A stretch of 64,000 bases of DNA from an uncultured Bacteroidia bacterium (GTDB lineage Bacteria > Bacteroidota > Bacteroidia > Bacteroidales > F082): contig CADCGK010000005.1 in NCBI GenBank assembly GCA_902800965.1, positions 1 to 64,000 on the forward strand, given 5' to 3'. Of this stretch, positions 8,167 to 16,140 are shown in pieces. Below the pieces are notes generated by a model. That model did not search any database and was not told the DNA's origin. It saw only the letters and a list, made by a program, of their open reading frames with translations. The translations under genes were made by a program, and so were the position numbers. Positions within the stretch are counted from its first letter, which is position 1, and every line of letters starts with the position of its first letter.

Positions 8167-8194
8167 GGGAGTTAGGAGTTAGGAGTTAGGAGGA
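8167..8194. repeat. Short tandem repeat (GGAGTTA x3)
   Basis: Three consecutive copies of 'ggagttagg' at the mtaB/miaB junction. The last codons of miaB (LLTPNS) are written in it, so the repeat has been recruited as coding sequence at the miaB C-terminus. Confidence 0.7.
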
Positions 8195-9494
8195 TGCCTT
8201 CGATGGATAGGGGCGAGGCGGAAGTGACCTTTACGTTGACAATTTGACCAATGAGGTTTTCGTCATGCGAAGCGAATCTGATGACGATCTTACCTTCGGT
8301 GTGGCCGGTGAGATAACCGTTCTTGCGGTCGTAGTCTTCCACAAGCATCTTCACGGTAGTGCCGACCAATGCCTGGTTATAGACCAAGGAGTGCTTCATC
8401 AGCTCCTCGGTGAGACGATGGTAACGCTGGCGTTTTACTTCCTTCGGCACGTCATCTTCCCATTTGGAAGCAACGGCGCCTTCGCGTACGCTGTACTGGG
8501 CGATGTAAGCCATGTTGTATTTGAATTCTTCCATGGCCTTGCGCGTGTTCTCGAACTCTTCTTCGCTCTCGTGGGTGAAGCCTACGATGATGTCGGTGAA
8601 GATGGTGGCGGTGGGCAACACGCGGCGTATGGTCTGGATGATATGGCGGTAGCGTTCCAGGTTGTGGTGGCGGTTCATGCGTTGCAACATCACGTCGTCA
8701 CCGGATTGTATCGGGATGTGGATCTGTTTGGCGAGGCAGTCATATTGTGCCATCACCTCAATGATTTCATCTTCCATATCGCGGGGATGCGGAGCGGTGT
8801 AATATACCCAAAACTCCTTCCCAGAGGCCTTGCCGTATTCGCCAATACGTCGTAGCAATTCTGCGAAGTTGATTTCCTCGCCTTTCTTGTCCAATCCGTA
8901 GGAGTTGACGTTTTGACCCAAGAGCGTGATGCTCTTGTAATCCTTCTCCACTAGCTCCTTCACCTCGTTCAGAATCTCTTCCGATGGCCTCGATACCTCT
9001 CTGCCTCGGGTATAAGGCACGGCGCAGTAGGTGCAGAAGTTGTTGCAGCCGTTCTGGATGGGGATGTAAGCCTCGAAGCTGGAGGCGCGCATCGGGTTGA
9101 TCTCCCAGAAAGGCTCCATGTTGGCCGACGGGTTCGATTCCTTCATCGGGGTGACCACACCGTACTGGCGGATCATCTCGGGCAATTTGGGCAGTTCGTT
9201 CATGGTGAACACCAGGTCGAACAGCTTGAGGAAACGCACTTTGTCGGCAGGTAAGATGCAGCCTGAAACGAAAGTGATAACGCTTTTGCGATTCTTCATG
9301 GCATTCCATTTCTCGATGCGGCCATACACCTTATCGATGCCTTTCTGTCGCACCGAGCAAGCCACGATGCCCAACAGGTTGGCTTCCTCTTCTTTGTCGG
9401 TGGGTTCATAACCCATCTGTTGAAGCACGGTGCGCACACGTTCTGTGTCGCTGAGGTTCATCTGGCATCCGAAGGGGAGGAGGAAGTATTTCAT
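8172..9494 (-). CDS. miaB: tRNA (i6A37) methylthiotransferase MiaB
   Basis: 440 residues, usual for MiaB, the radical-SAM enzyme that converts i6A37 to ms2i6A37 in tRNAs reading UNN codons. Visible: N-terminal UPF0004 domain with Cys10 (LPFGCQMNLSDTE), Cys46 (ACSVRQKG) and Cys79; radical-SAM CNNFCTYC (Cys150, Cys154, Cys157) followed by AVPYTRGREVSRP; C-terminal TRAM domain (about 375-437). Its partner, the i6A-forming MiaA, is not in the window. It is followed at once by mtaB, the paralogue that modifies the other A37 class. Confidence 0.95.
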   Translation of the reverse strand: MKYFLLPFGCQMNLSDTERVRTVLQQMGYEPTDKEEEANLLGIVACSVRQKGIDKVYGRIEKWNAMKNRKSVITFVSGCILPADKVRFLKLFDLVFTMNELPKLPEMIRQYGVVTPMKESNPSANMEPFWEINPMRASSFEAYIPIQNGCNNFCTYCAVPYTRGREVSRPSEEILNEVKELVEKDYKSITLLGQNVNSYGLDKKGEEINFAELLRRIGEYGKASGKEFWVYYTAPHPRDMEDEIIEVMAQYDCLAKQIHIPIQSGDDVMLQRMNRHHNLERYRHIIQTIRRVLPTATIFTDIIVGFTHESEEEFENTRKAMEEFKYNMAYIAQYSVREGAVASKWEDDVPKEVKRQRYHRLTEELMKHSLVYNQALVGTTVKMLVEDYDRKNGYLTGHTEGKIVIRFASHDENLIGQIVNVKVTSASPLSIEGILLTPNS

Positions 9495-9517
9495 AGTGGA
9501 AAATTGAAAGTTGAAGG

Positions 9518-10420
9518 TTATAGTTTTAAATCTAATAATCCGAAAATGTCGTTACATATATTGGTGATTTCGGTGTTTAAGCTGTCGGTGGCGATAATGA
9601 CATTCTTCACGGCGTGGGTGCTTTCGTCCACCTCGAAGCCGACTTCCACGTTGCCCCATGGGAACTGTCCTTTTTTGACGGCTCTGAAATGTTCCCATTT
9701 GCTGTAAAGATAGTCGTGAGATGATATATGTGTTTCAGTGTCGTGGACTTCGTTGAGCATGGCAATCTCGTTGAAGCTAATCATCTCCGCCTTCATTCCG
9801 TAAACCTTCTCGAAAGCTTGAATTAAAGGTAAAACGATGCTTTCCGAGGTGACATCGGCCAATTCGGAGAGGTTGACAATGCGGCTGCGAACGCTTTGTA
9901 CGCCGTGCTTCTGCAACTTTTGCGGCGTGACGGTAAGATAGCGTTGCATCATCTCGGCATCGGTCTTTATTAATATGGTGCCGTGATGTAAGTTGTTGAC
10001 GGTGCCGTTGAAAAAAGCGTTTCCTGAGAATTTGCGCCCTTGGCAGGTAAGGTCGTTGCGACCGGAAATCTCAGCTTCCAATCCGAAAGTTTTCAAGGCT
10101 TCCTGAATGACGGATTGCTGCTTGCGGACGTCGTAATCGCTTTTGTCTGCGACAAAGGAAAAGTTGAGGTTGCCGAGGTCATGATAGACAGCGCCACCTC
10201 CGGTGCGGCGACGCATCAAATGGCCGCCCTCCTCGTTCAGGCGTTTCACGTCGCATTCCGAGAAAGGATTCTGGTTCAAGCCGATGACCACTGTGCGCTC
10301 GTTCTTCCAAAGGAACATCGTCACCACACCCTCTTCCTGATGATCGGTAAGATAAGTCTCCACCGCAAGGTTCAGGTAGGGGTTGTGTTGGTTGCTGACG
10401 ATGACTTGTAGTTTTTTCAT
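9518..10420 (-). CDS. lplA: Lipoate-protein ligase A family
   Basis: 300 residues from the ATG at 10420. An open frame upstream to 10537 runs through the tRNA-Glu gene and is not coding. LplA activates lipoate with ATP and transfers it to a lysine of E2 or GcvH proteins. The catalytic-core motif RRRTGGGAVYHDLGNLNFS and the lysine segment CQGRKFSGNAFF are present, with a C-terminal accessory region (about 240-300). The start codon follows a TATCTTTG box by four bases (CGCC), so the transcript may be nearly leaderless. Confidence 0.93.
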   Translation of the reverse strand: MKKLQVIVSNQHNPYLNLAVETYLTDHQEEGVVTMFLWKNERTVVIGLNQNPFSECDVKRLNEEGGHLMRRRTGGGAVYHDLGNLNFSFVADKSDYDVRKQQSVIQEALKTFGLEAEISGRNDLTCQGRKFSGNAFFNGTVNNLHHGTILIKTDAEMMQRYLTVTPQKLQKHGVQSVRSRIVNLSELADVTSESIVLPLIQAFEKVYGMKAEMISFNEIAMLNEVHDTETHISSHDYLYSKWEHFRAVKKGQFPWGNVEVGFEVDESTHAVKNVIIATDSLNTEITNICNDIFGLLDLKL

Positions 10421-10424
10421 GGCG

Positions 10425-10432
10425 CAAAGATA
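10425..10432 (-). promoter_or_regulatory. -7 promoter box of lplA (TATCTTTG), start codon 4 bases downstream
   Basis: Minus strand reads TATCTTTG CGCC ATG. The box directly adjoins the T tract of the tRNA-Glu terminator. The arrangement matches that before the SpoU methyltransferase gene at 1749. Confidence 0.6.
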
Positions 10433-10460
10433 CAAAAAAAGCCCGCTATTCAGCGGGCTT
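10433..10460 (-). terminator. Terminator of tRNA-Glu
   Basis: Minus strand: AAGCCCGCT, loop GAAT, AGCGGGCTT, then a T run. It immediately follows the tRNA 3' end. Confidence 0.85.
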
Positions 10461-10461
10461 G

Positions 10462-10535
10462 TAGTCTCTCCGGGATTTGAACCCGAGTTACCAGGATGAA
10501 AACCTGACGTCCTGACCAGACTAGACGAAGAGACC
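10462..10535 (-). tRNA. tRNA-Glu (anticodon TTC)
   Basis: A 74-base cloverleaf on the minus strand. Acceptor stem GGTCTCT/AGAGACT (first pair G-U), anticodon stem TCAGG/CCTGG with loop TTTTCAT giving anticodon TTC (Glu), T stem TCGGG/CCCGG with loop TTCAAAT, discriminator A at 10462. The 3' CCA is not encoded (the next bases are C then A). It has its own promoter and terminator. Confidence 0.93.
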
Positions 10536-10555
10536 ATCTGTCATTTTTGACGCTG

Positions 10556-10585
10556 CAAAATTAGACAAAAATTTCATACCCACAA
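10556..10585 (-). promoter_or_regulatory. Promoter of tRNA-Glu (TTG-N19-TAATTTTG)
   Basis: Minus strand: TTG at 10585-10583, exactly 19 bases, then TAATTTTG at 10563-10556; the tRNA 5' end is 21 bases further on. Confidence 0.75.
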
Positions 10586-10604
10586 CAAAATTGGGCGATT
10601 TTTT

Positions 10605-11417
10605 TTATTCTAGCGTAATAGTAATCTGTAATTGTCTGTTTTTCAGCTTCTCTATGGGGTTTCCGAAGTAATATACTTGAGAATCGCTAAAAACGTTTAG
10701 CATGCCAAAACCATATTTTACCTCCAATCCCATTTTGAACCATTGGTTATAAACGTCCAATCCAACGCCTAAATCCAAATCCACATCCCATGGTTTCGTT
10801 TTAATCCATTCAGCAGGAGCGTTGGAAAAGGTGAAAAACAATCTTGGGTTGACACCCGTAAGAAGATAAAACCCAATGTTGTTGTACCGTTTCGATCTGT
10901 ATTTGATGTGCAAAGGGAAATCTAAACAATTTACATGTATGTTGTAAGAATTCTCGTTTCTTATTATTGTGCTATCATTGACATAGTTGAGTTTAAGCGT
11001 GTAGCCTATGTCGATGGAACTCAAGCTGTAGGTGGGACTGAATCGCAGATTGAGAAAATCGCCTAAACGCAAATCGCCTATTACACCCACCGAAAATCCA
11101 GGATGAGGAATGGTGCGAAAAGGCCTGCCAACCGTGTCCATTGCCACGCTGAGGATCTGATAACTTTGAAAACCATCCTCGGAGATGCCTTTGACGACCT
11201 TGTTAATCTCACTGAAATCAGTGTGGATTACGTTTTGGTAGTTTTCTTTCATGATCAACTTGTAATCCATGAAATTGGTTCCAACACGAAGTCCGAAGTG
11301 GTAAGGTGCCCAGTCATAGGTTTGAAGGTATATGACTTTTCTCCGTTGTGCTTGCGCGCCGTTGACACAGGCCATGGCAAGAATCAAGAATATAATTGTT
11401 TTGAAGGCTTTTTTCAC
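10605..11417 (-). CDS. porT: PorT/SprT family protein of the type IX secretion system
   Basis: 270 residues with a signal peptide (cleaved near GAQAQ, residue ~24). The pattern fits the PorT/SprT outer-membrane barrel required for type IX secretion: YHFGLRVGTNFMDYKL near 39-54, HPGFSVGVIGDLRLGDFLNL in the middle, LDFPLHIKYRSKR near 165-178, a glycine/aromatic-rich C-terminal strand. It lies directly downstream of menG, an arrangement I recall from other Bacteroidetes. The T9SS cargo-like proteins at 41.8-45.1 kb support a working system. The gap to menG is 41 bases, so one operon is likely. Confidence 0.8.
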   Translation of the reverse strand: MKKAFKTIIFLILAMACVNGAQAQRRKVIYLQTYDWAPYHFGLRVGTNFMDYKLIMKENYQNVIHTDFSEINKVVKGISEDGFQSYQILSVAMDTVGRPFRTIPHPGFSVGVIGDLRLGDFLNLRFSPTYSLSSIDIGYTLKLNYVNDSTIIRNENSYNIHVNCLDFPLHIKYRSKRYNNIGFYLLTGVNPRLFFTFSNAPAEWIKTKPWDVDLDLGVGLDVYNQWFKMGLEVKYGFGMLNVFSDSQVYYFGNPIEKLKNRQLQITITLE

Positions 11418-11458
11418 GGTGTTTAGTTTAGGTGTTTTTAACGGCTATAATTGCTTTT

Positions 11459-12178
11459 TTATTGTGATAGAACGTTCTTTTTTTGAGCTCTGCCATAGTA
11501 CAATGTGGCAATGCCTCCGCTGTATTCGTTTTTGCCGACTTCAGTAAAGCCCGCCTTCTTCAGAAGGTTCATAAAGATTTCTGCTTTCGGAAAGGCTTCT
11601 ATGGTATCTGGAAGATAACGGTAGGCGTCATGATGTTTCGATATGATTCGTCCCACAAAAGGCAGGATGTGTCTGGAATAGCATCGGTAGGGCGTGCGAA
11701 TGAAACCTTTTTCGGGATGTGAAAACTCCAAGATGGCTACCGTCCCTTTGTCTTTGGTGATCCTGAACATTTCATGGAGACCTTGTTCAAGATGCTCAAA
11801 ATTGCGCACTCCAAAGGCGGTTGTAACGGCATTAAAAGTGTTGTCGGGGAAAGGGATCTGTTCAGCGTTACCGATTTGAAGTTTGATGCGATCCTCCAAC
11901 TGTTTGTTGGTGATTTTCTTCTTCCCGATTTCCAACATTTTTTCAGACAAGTCGATGCCGATGATTTGTGATGAAGGGCAGTCCTTGGCCAAGCGAATGG
12001 CAAGATCACCTGTGCCGGTAGCCACGTCGAGTATGGTCGAGGGATGATGGCTGGCGACCCATTGAGAGGTCTTTCGCCTCCATATCTTGTCGATGTGAAA
12101 CGAGAGCAGATGGTTCAGGAAATCATATCGGGGCGAGATGTCGTCGAACATCTCAGTGATGGCCTGTTGCTCACTCAT
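11459..12178 (-). CDS. menG: Demethylmenaquinone methyltransferase
   Basis: 239 residues from ATG 12178; an in-frame extension to 12250 lies inside the upstream kinase gene and is not needed. The enzyme methylates demethylmenaquinone with SAM in the last step of menaquinone synthesis. UbiE/MenG signatures: AITEMFDDISPRYDFLNHLL near the N-terminus, the SAM site LDVATGTGDLAIRLA, AEQIPFPDNTFNAVTTAFGVRNF cut in two by the SAM-fold strand, and GFTEVGKNEYSGGIATLYYG at the C-terminus. The start overlaps the stop of the upstream sugar kinase by 8 bases, implying translational coupling. As this organism should use menaquinone only, menG is preferred to ubiE. Confidence 0.93.
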   Translation of the reverse strand: MSEQQAITEMFDDISPRYDFLNHLLSFHIDKIWRRKTSQWVASHHPSTILDVATGTGDLAIRLAKDCPSSQIIGIDLSEKMLEIGKKKITNKQLEDRIKLQIGNAEQIPFPDNTFNAVTTAFGVRNFEHLEQGLHEMFRITKDKGTVAILEFSHPEKGFIRTPYRCYSRHILPFVGRIISKHHDAYRYLPDTIEAFPKAEIFMNLLKKAGFTEVGKNEYSGGIATLYYGRAQKKNVLSQ

Positions 12179-13136
12179 GGCAAATTCGGTTGTACTCTTT
12201 GAGCAGCTTGTCCTTGTCAATGGGAACAACGCCAACGGCTTCGCAGACAAGCCCCCCGGCGATGTTCGACAGCTCGGCGATTGTTTTGGTGTCTTTCTTA
12301 ATGGCCATGCTGAGTGCGGCCACGCTCAATACGGTGTCACCAGCTCCTGATACGTCCAAAATATGTCTGGGATGTGCCGGGATGTGGTAAAAATCGCCAT
12401 CATTCAAGATGATGACGCCTTGTTCCGATAATGTCACCATCAAATATTTGCAGTGCAGCCTTTTTTGAAGATCGATGGCGGCTTGTTTGAGCTCGTCGAT
12501 GGTCTCGGCATGAACACCGAGACCATCGCGAAGTTCTTTGGCATTGGGCTTGAAGAGCGTCACTCCCTGATAGGCGAAGAAGTTTTTCTTCTTGGGATCG
12601 ACAGCAACGGGAATATTCCTTTCGTTGGCCAATGCGATGATGCTCTTGATCAACCGATCGGTCAGGACGCCTTTATTGTAGTCCTGCAAGATGATCACAT
12701 CACAGTCGCCAAGTCGGCTTTCAAAGGCATGGATTAAAGAGGCATGCTCTTCTTCGGTCAGATCGAAAGTGTCTTCTTCGTCGATGCGAAGCAGCTGCTT
12801 GTCACCATTGAAAACACGTTGCTTGACGGTAGTCATCCGTTGGCTGCTTTGGATCATTCCGGCGGTGTCAAGTCCGTGATCCGTCATCAGCTGGAGCAGA
12901 CGTTCCCCAGAAGTGTCGTTGCCAATGACGGAACAAACAAAAGGGACGGCTCCCAAGGCCTTGAGGTTGAGCGCCACATTAGTGGCACCTCCAAGCCGGT
13001 CGAAGCGCTCTTTCAGGTTGACGATGGGCACGGGCGCTTCAGGTGACATGCGCTCCACGACACCTTTCGTGTAGGCGTCGATCATCACGTCGCCCACCAC
13101 TAACGCCTTCAACCCGTTAAATCCGTCCAGCCCCAA
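12171..13136 (-). CDS. rfaE1: RfaE1-type D-glycero-beta-D-manno-heptose-7-phosphate kinase (PfkB family)
   Basis: 321 residues, a single PfkB/ribokinase domain. Features: GDVMIDAYTKGVVERMSPEA near the N-terminus, the substrate loop GGATNVALNLKALGA, the DYNKGVLTDRLI segment, and the C-terminal anion-hole motif DVSGAGDTVLS with the catalytic Asp. This matches domain I of HldE (RfaE), which makes ADP-heptose precursor for LPS inner core; the nucleotidyltransferase domain II is absent, as is common in Bacteroidetes, and would be encoded elsewhere. It overlaps menG by 8 bases. Confidence 0.85.
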   Translation of the reverse strand: MGLDGFNGLKALVVGDVMIDAYTKGVVERMSPEAPVPIVNLKERFDRLGGATNVALNLKALGAVPFVCSVIGNDTSGERLLQLMTDHGLDTAGMIQSSQRMTTVKQRVFNGDKQLLRIDEEDTFDLTEEEHASLIHAFESRLGDCDVIILQDYNKGVLTDRLIKSIIALANERNIPVAVDPKKKNFFAYQGVTLFKPNAKELRDGLGVHAETIDELKQAAIDLQKRLHCKYLMVTLSEQGVIILNDGDFYHIPAHPRHILDVSGAGDTVLSVAALSMAIKKDTKTIAELSNIAGGLVCEAVGVVPIDKDKLLKEYNRICHE

Positions 13137-13140
13137 CTTT

Positions 13141-13165
13141 TATCTCTTATCTTTTATCTTTTATT
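13141..13165. repeat. Short tandem repeat (TATCTTT type)
   Basis: Three to four imperfect copies of 'tatcttt' fill the gap between the aminotransferase stop codon and the kinase start codon. Confidence 0.55.
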
Positions 13166-13168
13166 TGT

Positions 13169-14377
13169 TTATCTCAGCTTCTTCAACGCTTCCTTAATCC
13201 TTCTCACGGCTTCGACCAATTTGTCCTCGCTGGTGGCATACGACAAGCGGATGCAGTCGTCGTTGCCGAAGGCATTGCCAGCCACGCAAGCCACATGGGC
13301 GTTGTATAGCAGCCACATGCAGAGGTCGTCGCTGCCTTTGATGACAGTCTCACCGTCGGTTTTGCCGTAGAATGACTTCATTTCGGGGAACACATAGAAG
13401 GCGCCGGCAGGGGTGTTGCACTTCACGCCGGGGATCTCGTTGAGCAGCTTCACGAAGGTGTCGCGGCGATGACGGAAAGCCTTCAGCATTTCCTGAATCT
13501 CTGTCGAATTCTCGGGGCTGAGCTCCATGGCTTTGGCAGCGGCGGCTTGGGCGATGGTGCAGATACCAGAGGTGATCTGGCCTTGGATCTTGTTGGTGGC
13601 CTTCACGATAGCTTGGGGAGCGGCGATGTAGCCAATGCGCCAGCCCGTCATGGCATAGCCTTTGGCGACGCCGTTGACGAGGACGAGACGGTCTTTCAGG
13701 AAGTCGAACTGTCCCATGCTCTCGTGCTTGTGTTCGTATTGGATGAACTCATAGATCTCATCGGAGATGATGATGATGTTCGGGTATTTCTTCAGCACCT
13801 CGGCGATGGCGGTAAGCTCGGCCTTGGTGAAGACGCTGCCGCTAGGGTTGCAGGGAGTGTTGATGAGCAAGGCCTTGGTCTTGGGAGTGATGGCCTTTTC
13901 GAGTTGCTCGGCAGTGATCTTGAAGTCGTGAGCCATGTCGCTCTTGACGATGACGGGAACGCCACCAGCCAATTTCACCATCTCGGGGTAGGAGACCCAG
14001 AACGGGGCGGGGATGATGACCTCGTCGCCGTCGTTGACGATGGCGAGAAGCACGTTGTTGATGGCCTGCTTGGCTCCGTTTGAAACAAGGATGTCAGTGT
14101 CCTTGTAATCCAAGCCGTTGTCGCGTTTCAGCTTGTTGGCAATGGCCTTGCGCAGTGCGGGCGTACCGGGAACTGGCGGATAGTGGGTGTCGTTGTTGTT
14201 GATGGCATCGACACCGGCTTGCTTGGCGGACTCAGGGGTGTTGAAGTCGGGTTCGCCGATGCTCAAACTGATGACGTCAATGCCTTGGGCTTTCAACTCG
14301 CGGCTTTTGTTGGTCATGGCCAGCGTTGCAGATTCGGCCATGTTCAGGACTCTGTTGGAGAGGATGATTTCACTCAT
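13169..14377 (-). CDS. aspC: Class I/II PLP-dependent aminotransferase (aspartate aminotransferase type)
   Basis: 402 residues, fold type I aminotransferase of the AspC/AspB Ib subgroup. Landmarks: SIGEPDFNTPESAKQAG near residues 39-55, YPPVPGTPALRKAIA, VSNGAKQAINNVLLA (phosphate-binding segment), INTPCNPSGSVF, SDEIYEFIQYE, the PLP lysine in GVAKGYAMTGWRIGY (near 238) and the substrate-carboxylate arginine in DDCIRLSYATS (near 378). It probably makes aspartate from oxaloacetate and glutamate; related prephenate or alanine activities cannot be excluded. It is the first gene of the minus-strand run ending with porT. Confidence 0.9.
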   Translation of the reverse strand: MSEIILSNRVLNMAESATLAMTNKSRELKAQGIDVISLSIGEPDFNTPESAKQAGVDAINNNDTHYPPVPGTPALRKAIANKLKRDNGLDYKDTDILVSNGAKQAINNVLLAIVNDGDEVIIPAPFWVSYPEMVKLAGGVPVIVKSDMAHDFKITAEQLEKAITPKTKALLINTPCNPSGSVFTKAELTAIAEVLKKYPNIIIISDEIYEFIQYEHKHESMGQFDFLKDRLVLVNGVAKGYAMTGWRIGYIAAPQAIVKATNKIQGQITSGICTIAQAAAAKAMELSPENSTEIQEMLKAFRHRRDTFVKLLNEIPGVKCNTPAGAFYVFPEMKSFYGKTDGETVIKGSDDLCMWLLYNAHVACVAGNAFGNDDCIRLSYATSEDKLVEAVRRIKEALKKLR

Positions 14378-14419
14378 GATTCTTTATTTAAATTTCAATG
14401 ATTTCAAGATTTAAGGATG

Positions 14420-14427
14420 CAAAATTA
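14420..14427 (-). promoter_or_regulatory. Candidate -7 box (TAATTTTG) for the aminotransferase
   Basis: Minus strand TAATTTTG 43 bases upstream of the start at 14377. A TTG lies 23 bases further, slightly too far. Confidence 0.45.
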
Positions 14428-14469
14428 CGATAATTCTTAATTCTAAATTCCAAATTCTTAATTCTTTTG

Positions 14470-14477
14470 TACCTTTG
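14470..14477 (+). promoter_or_regulatory. -7 promoter box (TACCTTTG) for the DUF7935-like gene
   Basis: Plus strand TACCTTTG followed by CGG. The ATG at 14495 is 18 bases beyond the box. The upstream sequence is a degenerate 'taattctaaattc' repeat without a clear TTG. Confidence 0.6.
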
Positions 14478-14488
14478 CGGAAAAATCA

Positions 14489-15007
14489 GTGAAAATGAAT
14501 CTGTTTCTTGAGATTGTATTGGTCATAATCGCGCTGTTGCTTGCCGTTATGGTCTTCGTTACTTATCGGAGTTATAAACTGAAAGAATGGGAATTGAAGC
14601 TTAAGGCCAAGTCGGAGATACGTATTGCTACCATGAAGATGGTGACACCATTGCGGATTCAGGCTTGCGAGCGTTTCCTGCTCTTTCTGGAGCGTTCTCA
14701 GCTCCCAGTGTTGGTCAAGAGGGTCTATACTCCAGGTGCCACAAAAGATGTCTTTCACATTTCGCTTCTTCAGAGCGTGGAAGATGAGTTTGAACATAAT
14801 ATGGCGCAACAGCTCTATGTCTCTCCAGAGGTGTGGAATGCCGTGAGCCGTGCCAAAGAGGAATTGGTGGGACAAATCAACACAACTTTCGACAAAGCCG
14901 ATGATGGCACGGATGTTGCTCTAATCGCGCAAGCTTTAGTGGCGCTGCCCAATCCATTTGTGGACCAAGCTGTCGCATTGCTGAAGAAAGAGTTTAATGA
15001 AATCTGA
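14489..15007 (+). CDS. Membrane-anchored conserved Bacteroidetes protein
   Basis: 172 residues from a GTG at 14489, or 170 from the ATG at 14495; the ATG is the more conventional start. One N-terminal membrane segment (about residues 5-25) is followed by a soluble domain with the conserved-looking stretches RIQACERFLLFLER, YTPGATKDVFHISLLQSVEDEFEHN and YVSPEVWNAVSRAKEELV. It resembles a short Bacteroidetes-specific family with no known function (I think DUF7935, but am not certain). It ends 9 bases before lpxD and shares its transcript, which hints at an envelope role. Confidence 0.65.
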   Translation: MKMNLFLEIVLVIIALLLAVMVFVTYRSYKLKEWELKLKAKSEIRIATMKMVTPLRIQACERFLLFLERSQLPVLVKRVYTPGATKDVFHISLLQSVEDEFEHNMAQQLYVSPEVWNAVSRAKEELVGQINTTFDKADDGTDVALIAQALVALPNPFVDQAVALLKKEFNEI

Positions 15008-15016
15008 TCTGGAAAC

Positions 15017-16057
15017 ATGAAATTTACAGCATTACAAATTGCAGCCTTGTTGGGTGGCACAGTGGAAGGCGACCCGAACGTCGAAGTGTGGAATGTCGCC
15101 AAGATTGAGGAAGGTGCTCCCGGCATGTTGAGCTTTCTGGCCAATCCTAAATACACGCCATATATTTACGAGACTAAGTCTTCGGTGGTGATTGTCAACA
15201 ACAGTTTCACGGCTGAGAAGCCGGTTTCAGCTACAATGATACGTGTGGAAGACGCCTACGCTTCGTTTGCGAAACTGTTGGCATTTTACGACCAGATGTC
15301 ACAAGATAAGAAAGGCATCTCCTCGATGGCATTCATCTCTTCGAGTGCCCAATGCGGCGAGAATGTCTATGTCGGCGAGTTTGCCTTTTTGGGCGAGAAT
15401 GTCAAGATAGGCAATAATGTGAAGATCTATCCCCAGGTGTATGTCGGTGATGGCTCCGTAATCGGAGATGGCACCACGCTGTACCCTGGAGTCAGGCTTT
15501 ATCGCAATACGGTGGTGGGTCAGCGCTGCATCGTCCATGCAGGTGCCGTGATCGGTGCCGATGGCTTTGGCTTCGCTCCCCAAGCTGACGGACATTACGA
15601 CAAGATTCCGCAAGTGGGAAATGTGGTCATTGACGATGATGTGGAAGTCGGTGCCAATACCACGATCGACCGTTCCACCATGGGTTCCACTCGGGTCCAT
15701 AAAGGGGTGAAGCTCGACAATCTTGTTCATCTGGCACATAACGTCGAAGTGGGGGAGAACTCCGCTTTGGCAGCCCAGGTTGGGGTTAGCGGATCAACGC
15801 ATCTTGGCAAGAATTGTGTGGTCGGTGGACAATCGGGTTTCGTTGGGCACCTGCATATCGCTGATGGCTCGAAGTTCGGCGGACAATGTGGCATCATGGG
15901 TAGCATCAAGGAAGAGAATCAGGAATTCATGGGAACCCCCATTCAACCATTAAGGCAATACTTGGTTTCCAACGCCCGTTTCCGTCATATCGACGAGATG
16001 GCCCGCAAGCTCGATGCCCTTGAAAAAGAGATTGAAAGACTCAAATCCGAGCGTTGA
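15017..16057 (+). CDS. lpxD: UDP-3-O-acylglucosamine N-acyltransferase
   Basis: 346 residues, normal for LpxD, the third step of lipid A synthesis, which transfers a 3-hydroxyacyl chain from acyl carrier protein to the 2-amino group of UDP-3-O-acyl-GlcN. N-terminal uridine-binding domain (1-~100, with [23 protein letters not shown] spread over 36-60), then a left-handed beta helix of hexapeptide repeats (about 105-305) with the active-site His in [11 protein letters not shown] and the GADGFGFAP loop, then a C-terminal helix (about 315-346). It heads lpxD-lpxC-lpxA, although lpxC has its own promoter. Confidence 0.96.
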   Translation: MKFTALQIAALLGGTVEGDPNVEVWNVAKIEEGAPGMLSFLANPKYTPYIYETKSSVVIVNNSFTAEKPVSATMIRVEDAYASFAKLLAFYDQMSQDKKGISSMAFISSSAQCGENVYVGEFAFLGENVKIGNNVKIYPQVYVGDGSVIGDGTTLYPGVRLYRNTVVGQRCIVHAGAVIGADGFGFAPQADGHYDKIPQVGNVVIDDDVEVGANTTIDRSTMGSTRVHKGVKLDNLVHLAHNVEVGENSALAAQVGVSGSTHLGKNCVVGGQSGFVGHLHIADGSKFGGQCGIMGSIKEENQEFMGTPIQPLRQYLVSNARFRHIDEMARKLDALEKEIERLKSER

Positions 16058-16068
16058 GGCAATTTTTT

Positions 16069-16098
16069 TTGTACATAAAAAAATAATCCCTATCTTTG
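16069..16098 (+). promoter_or_regulatory. Promoter of lpxC-lpxA (TTG-N19-TATCTTTG)
   Basis: TTG at 16069-16071, exactly 19 bases, TATCTTTG at 16091-16098. The lpxC ATG lies 42 bases beyond. It allows the committed step LpxC to be transcribed apart from lpxD. Confidence 0.8.
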
Positions 16099-16140
16099 CC
16101 CGTTTTTCTTGAGGTAATTTGAGCTCAAGTCTAGTTGTTT

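Noticed and set aside
10421..10537. N-terminal extension of LplA to 10537
   Set aside because: It translates the antisense-frame of tRNA-Glu and its terminator; the ATG at 10420 begins with the family's normal N-terminus and follows a promoter box.
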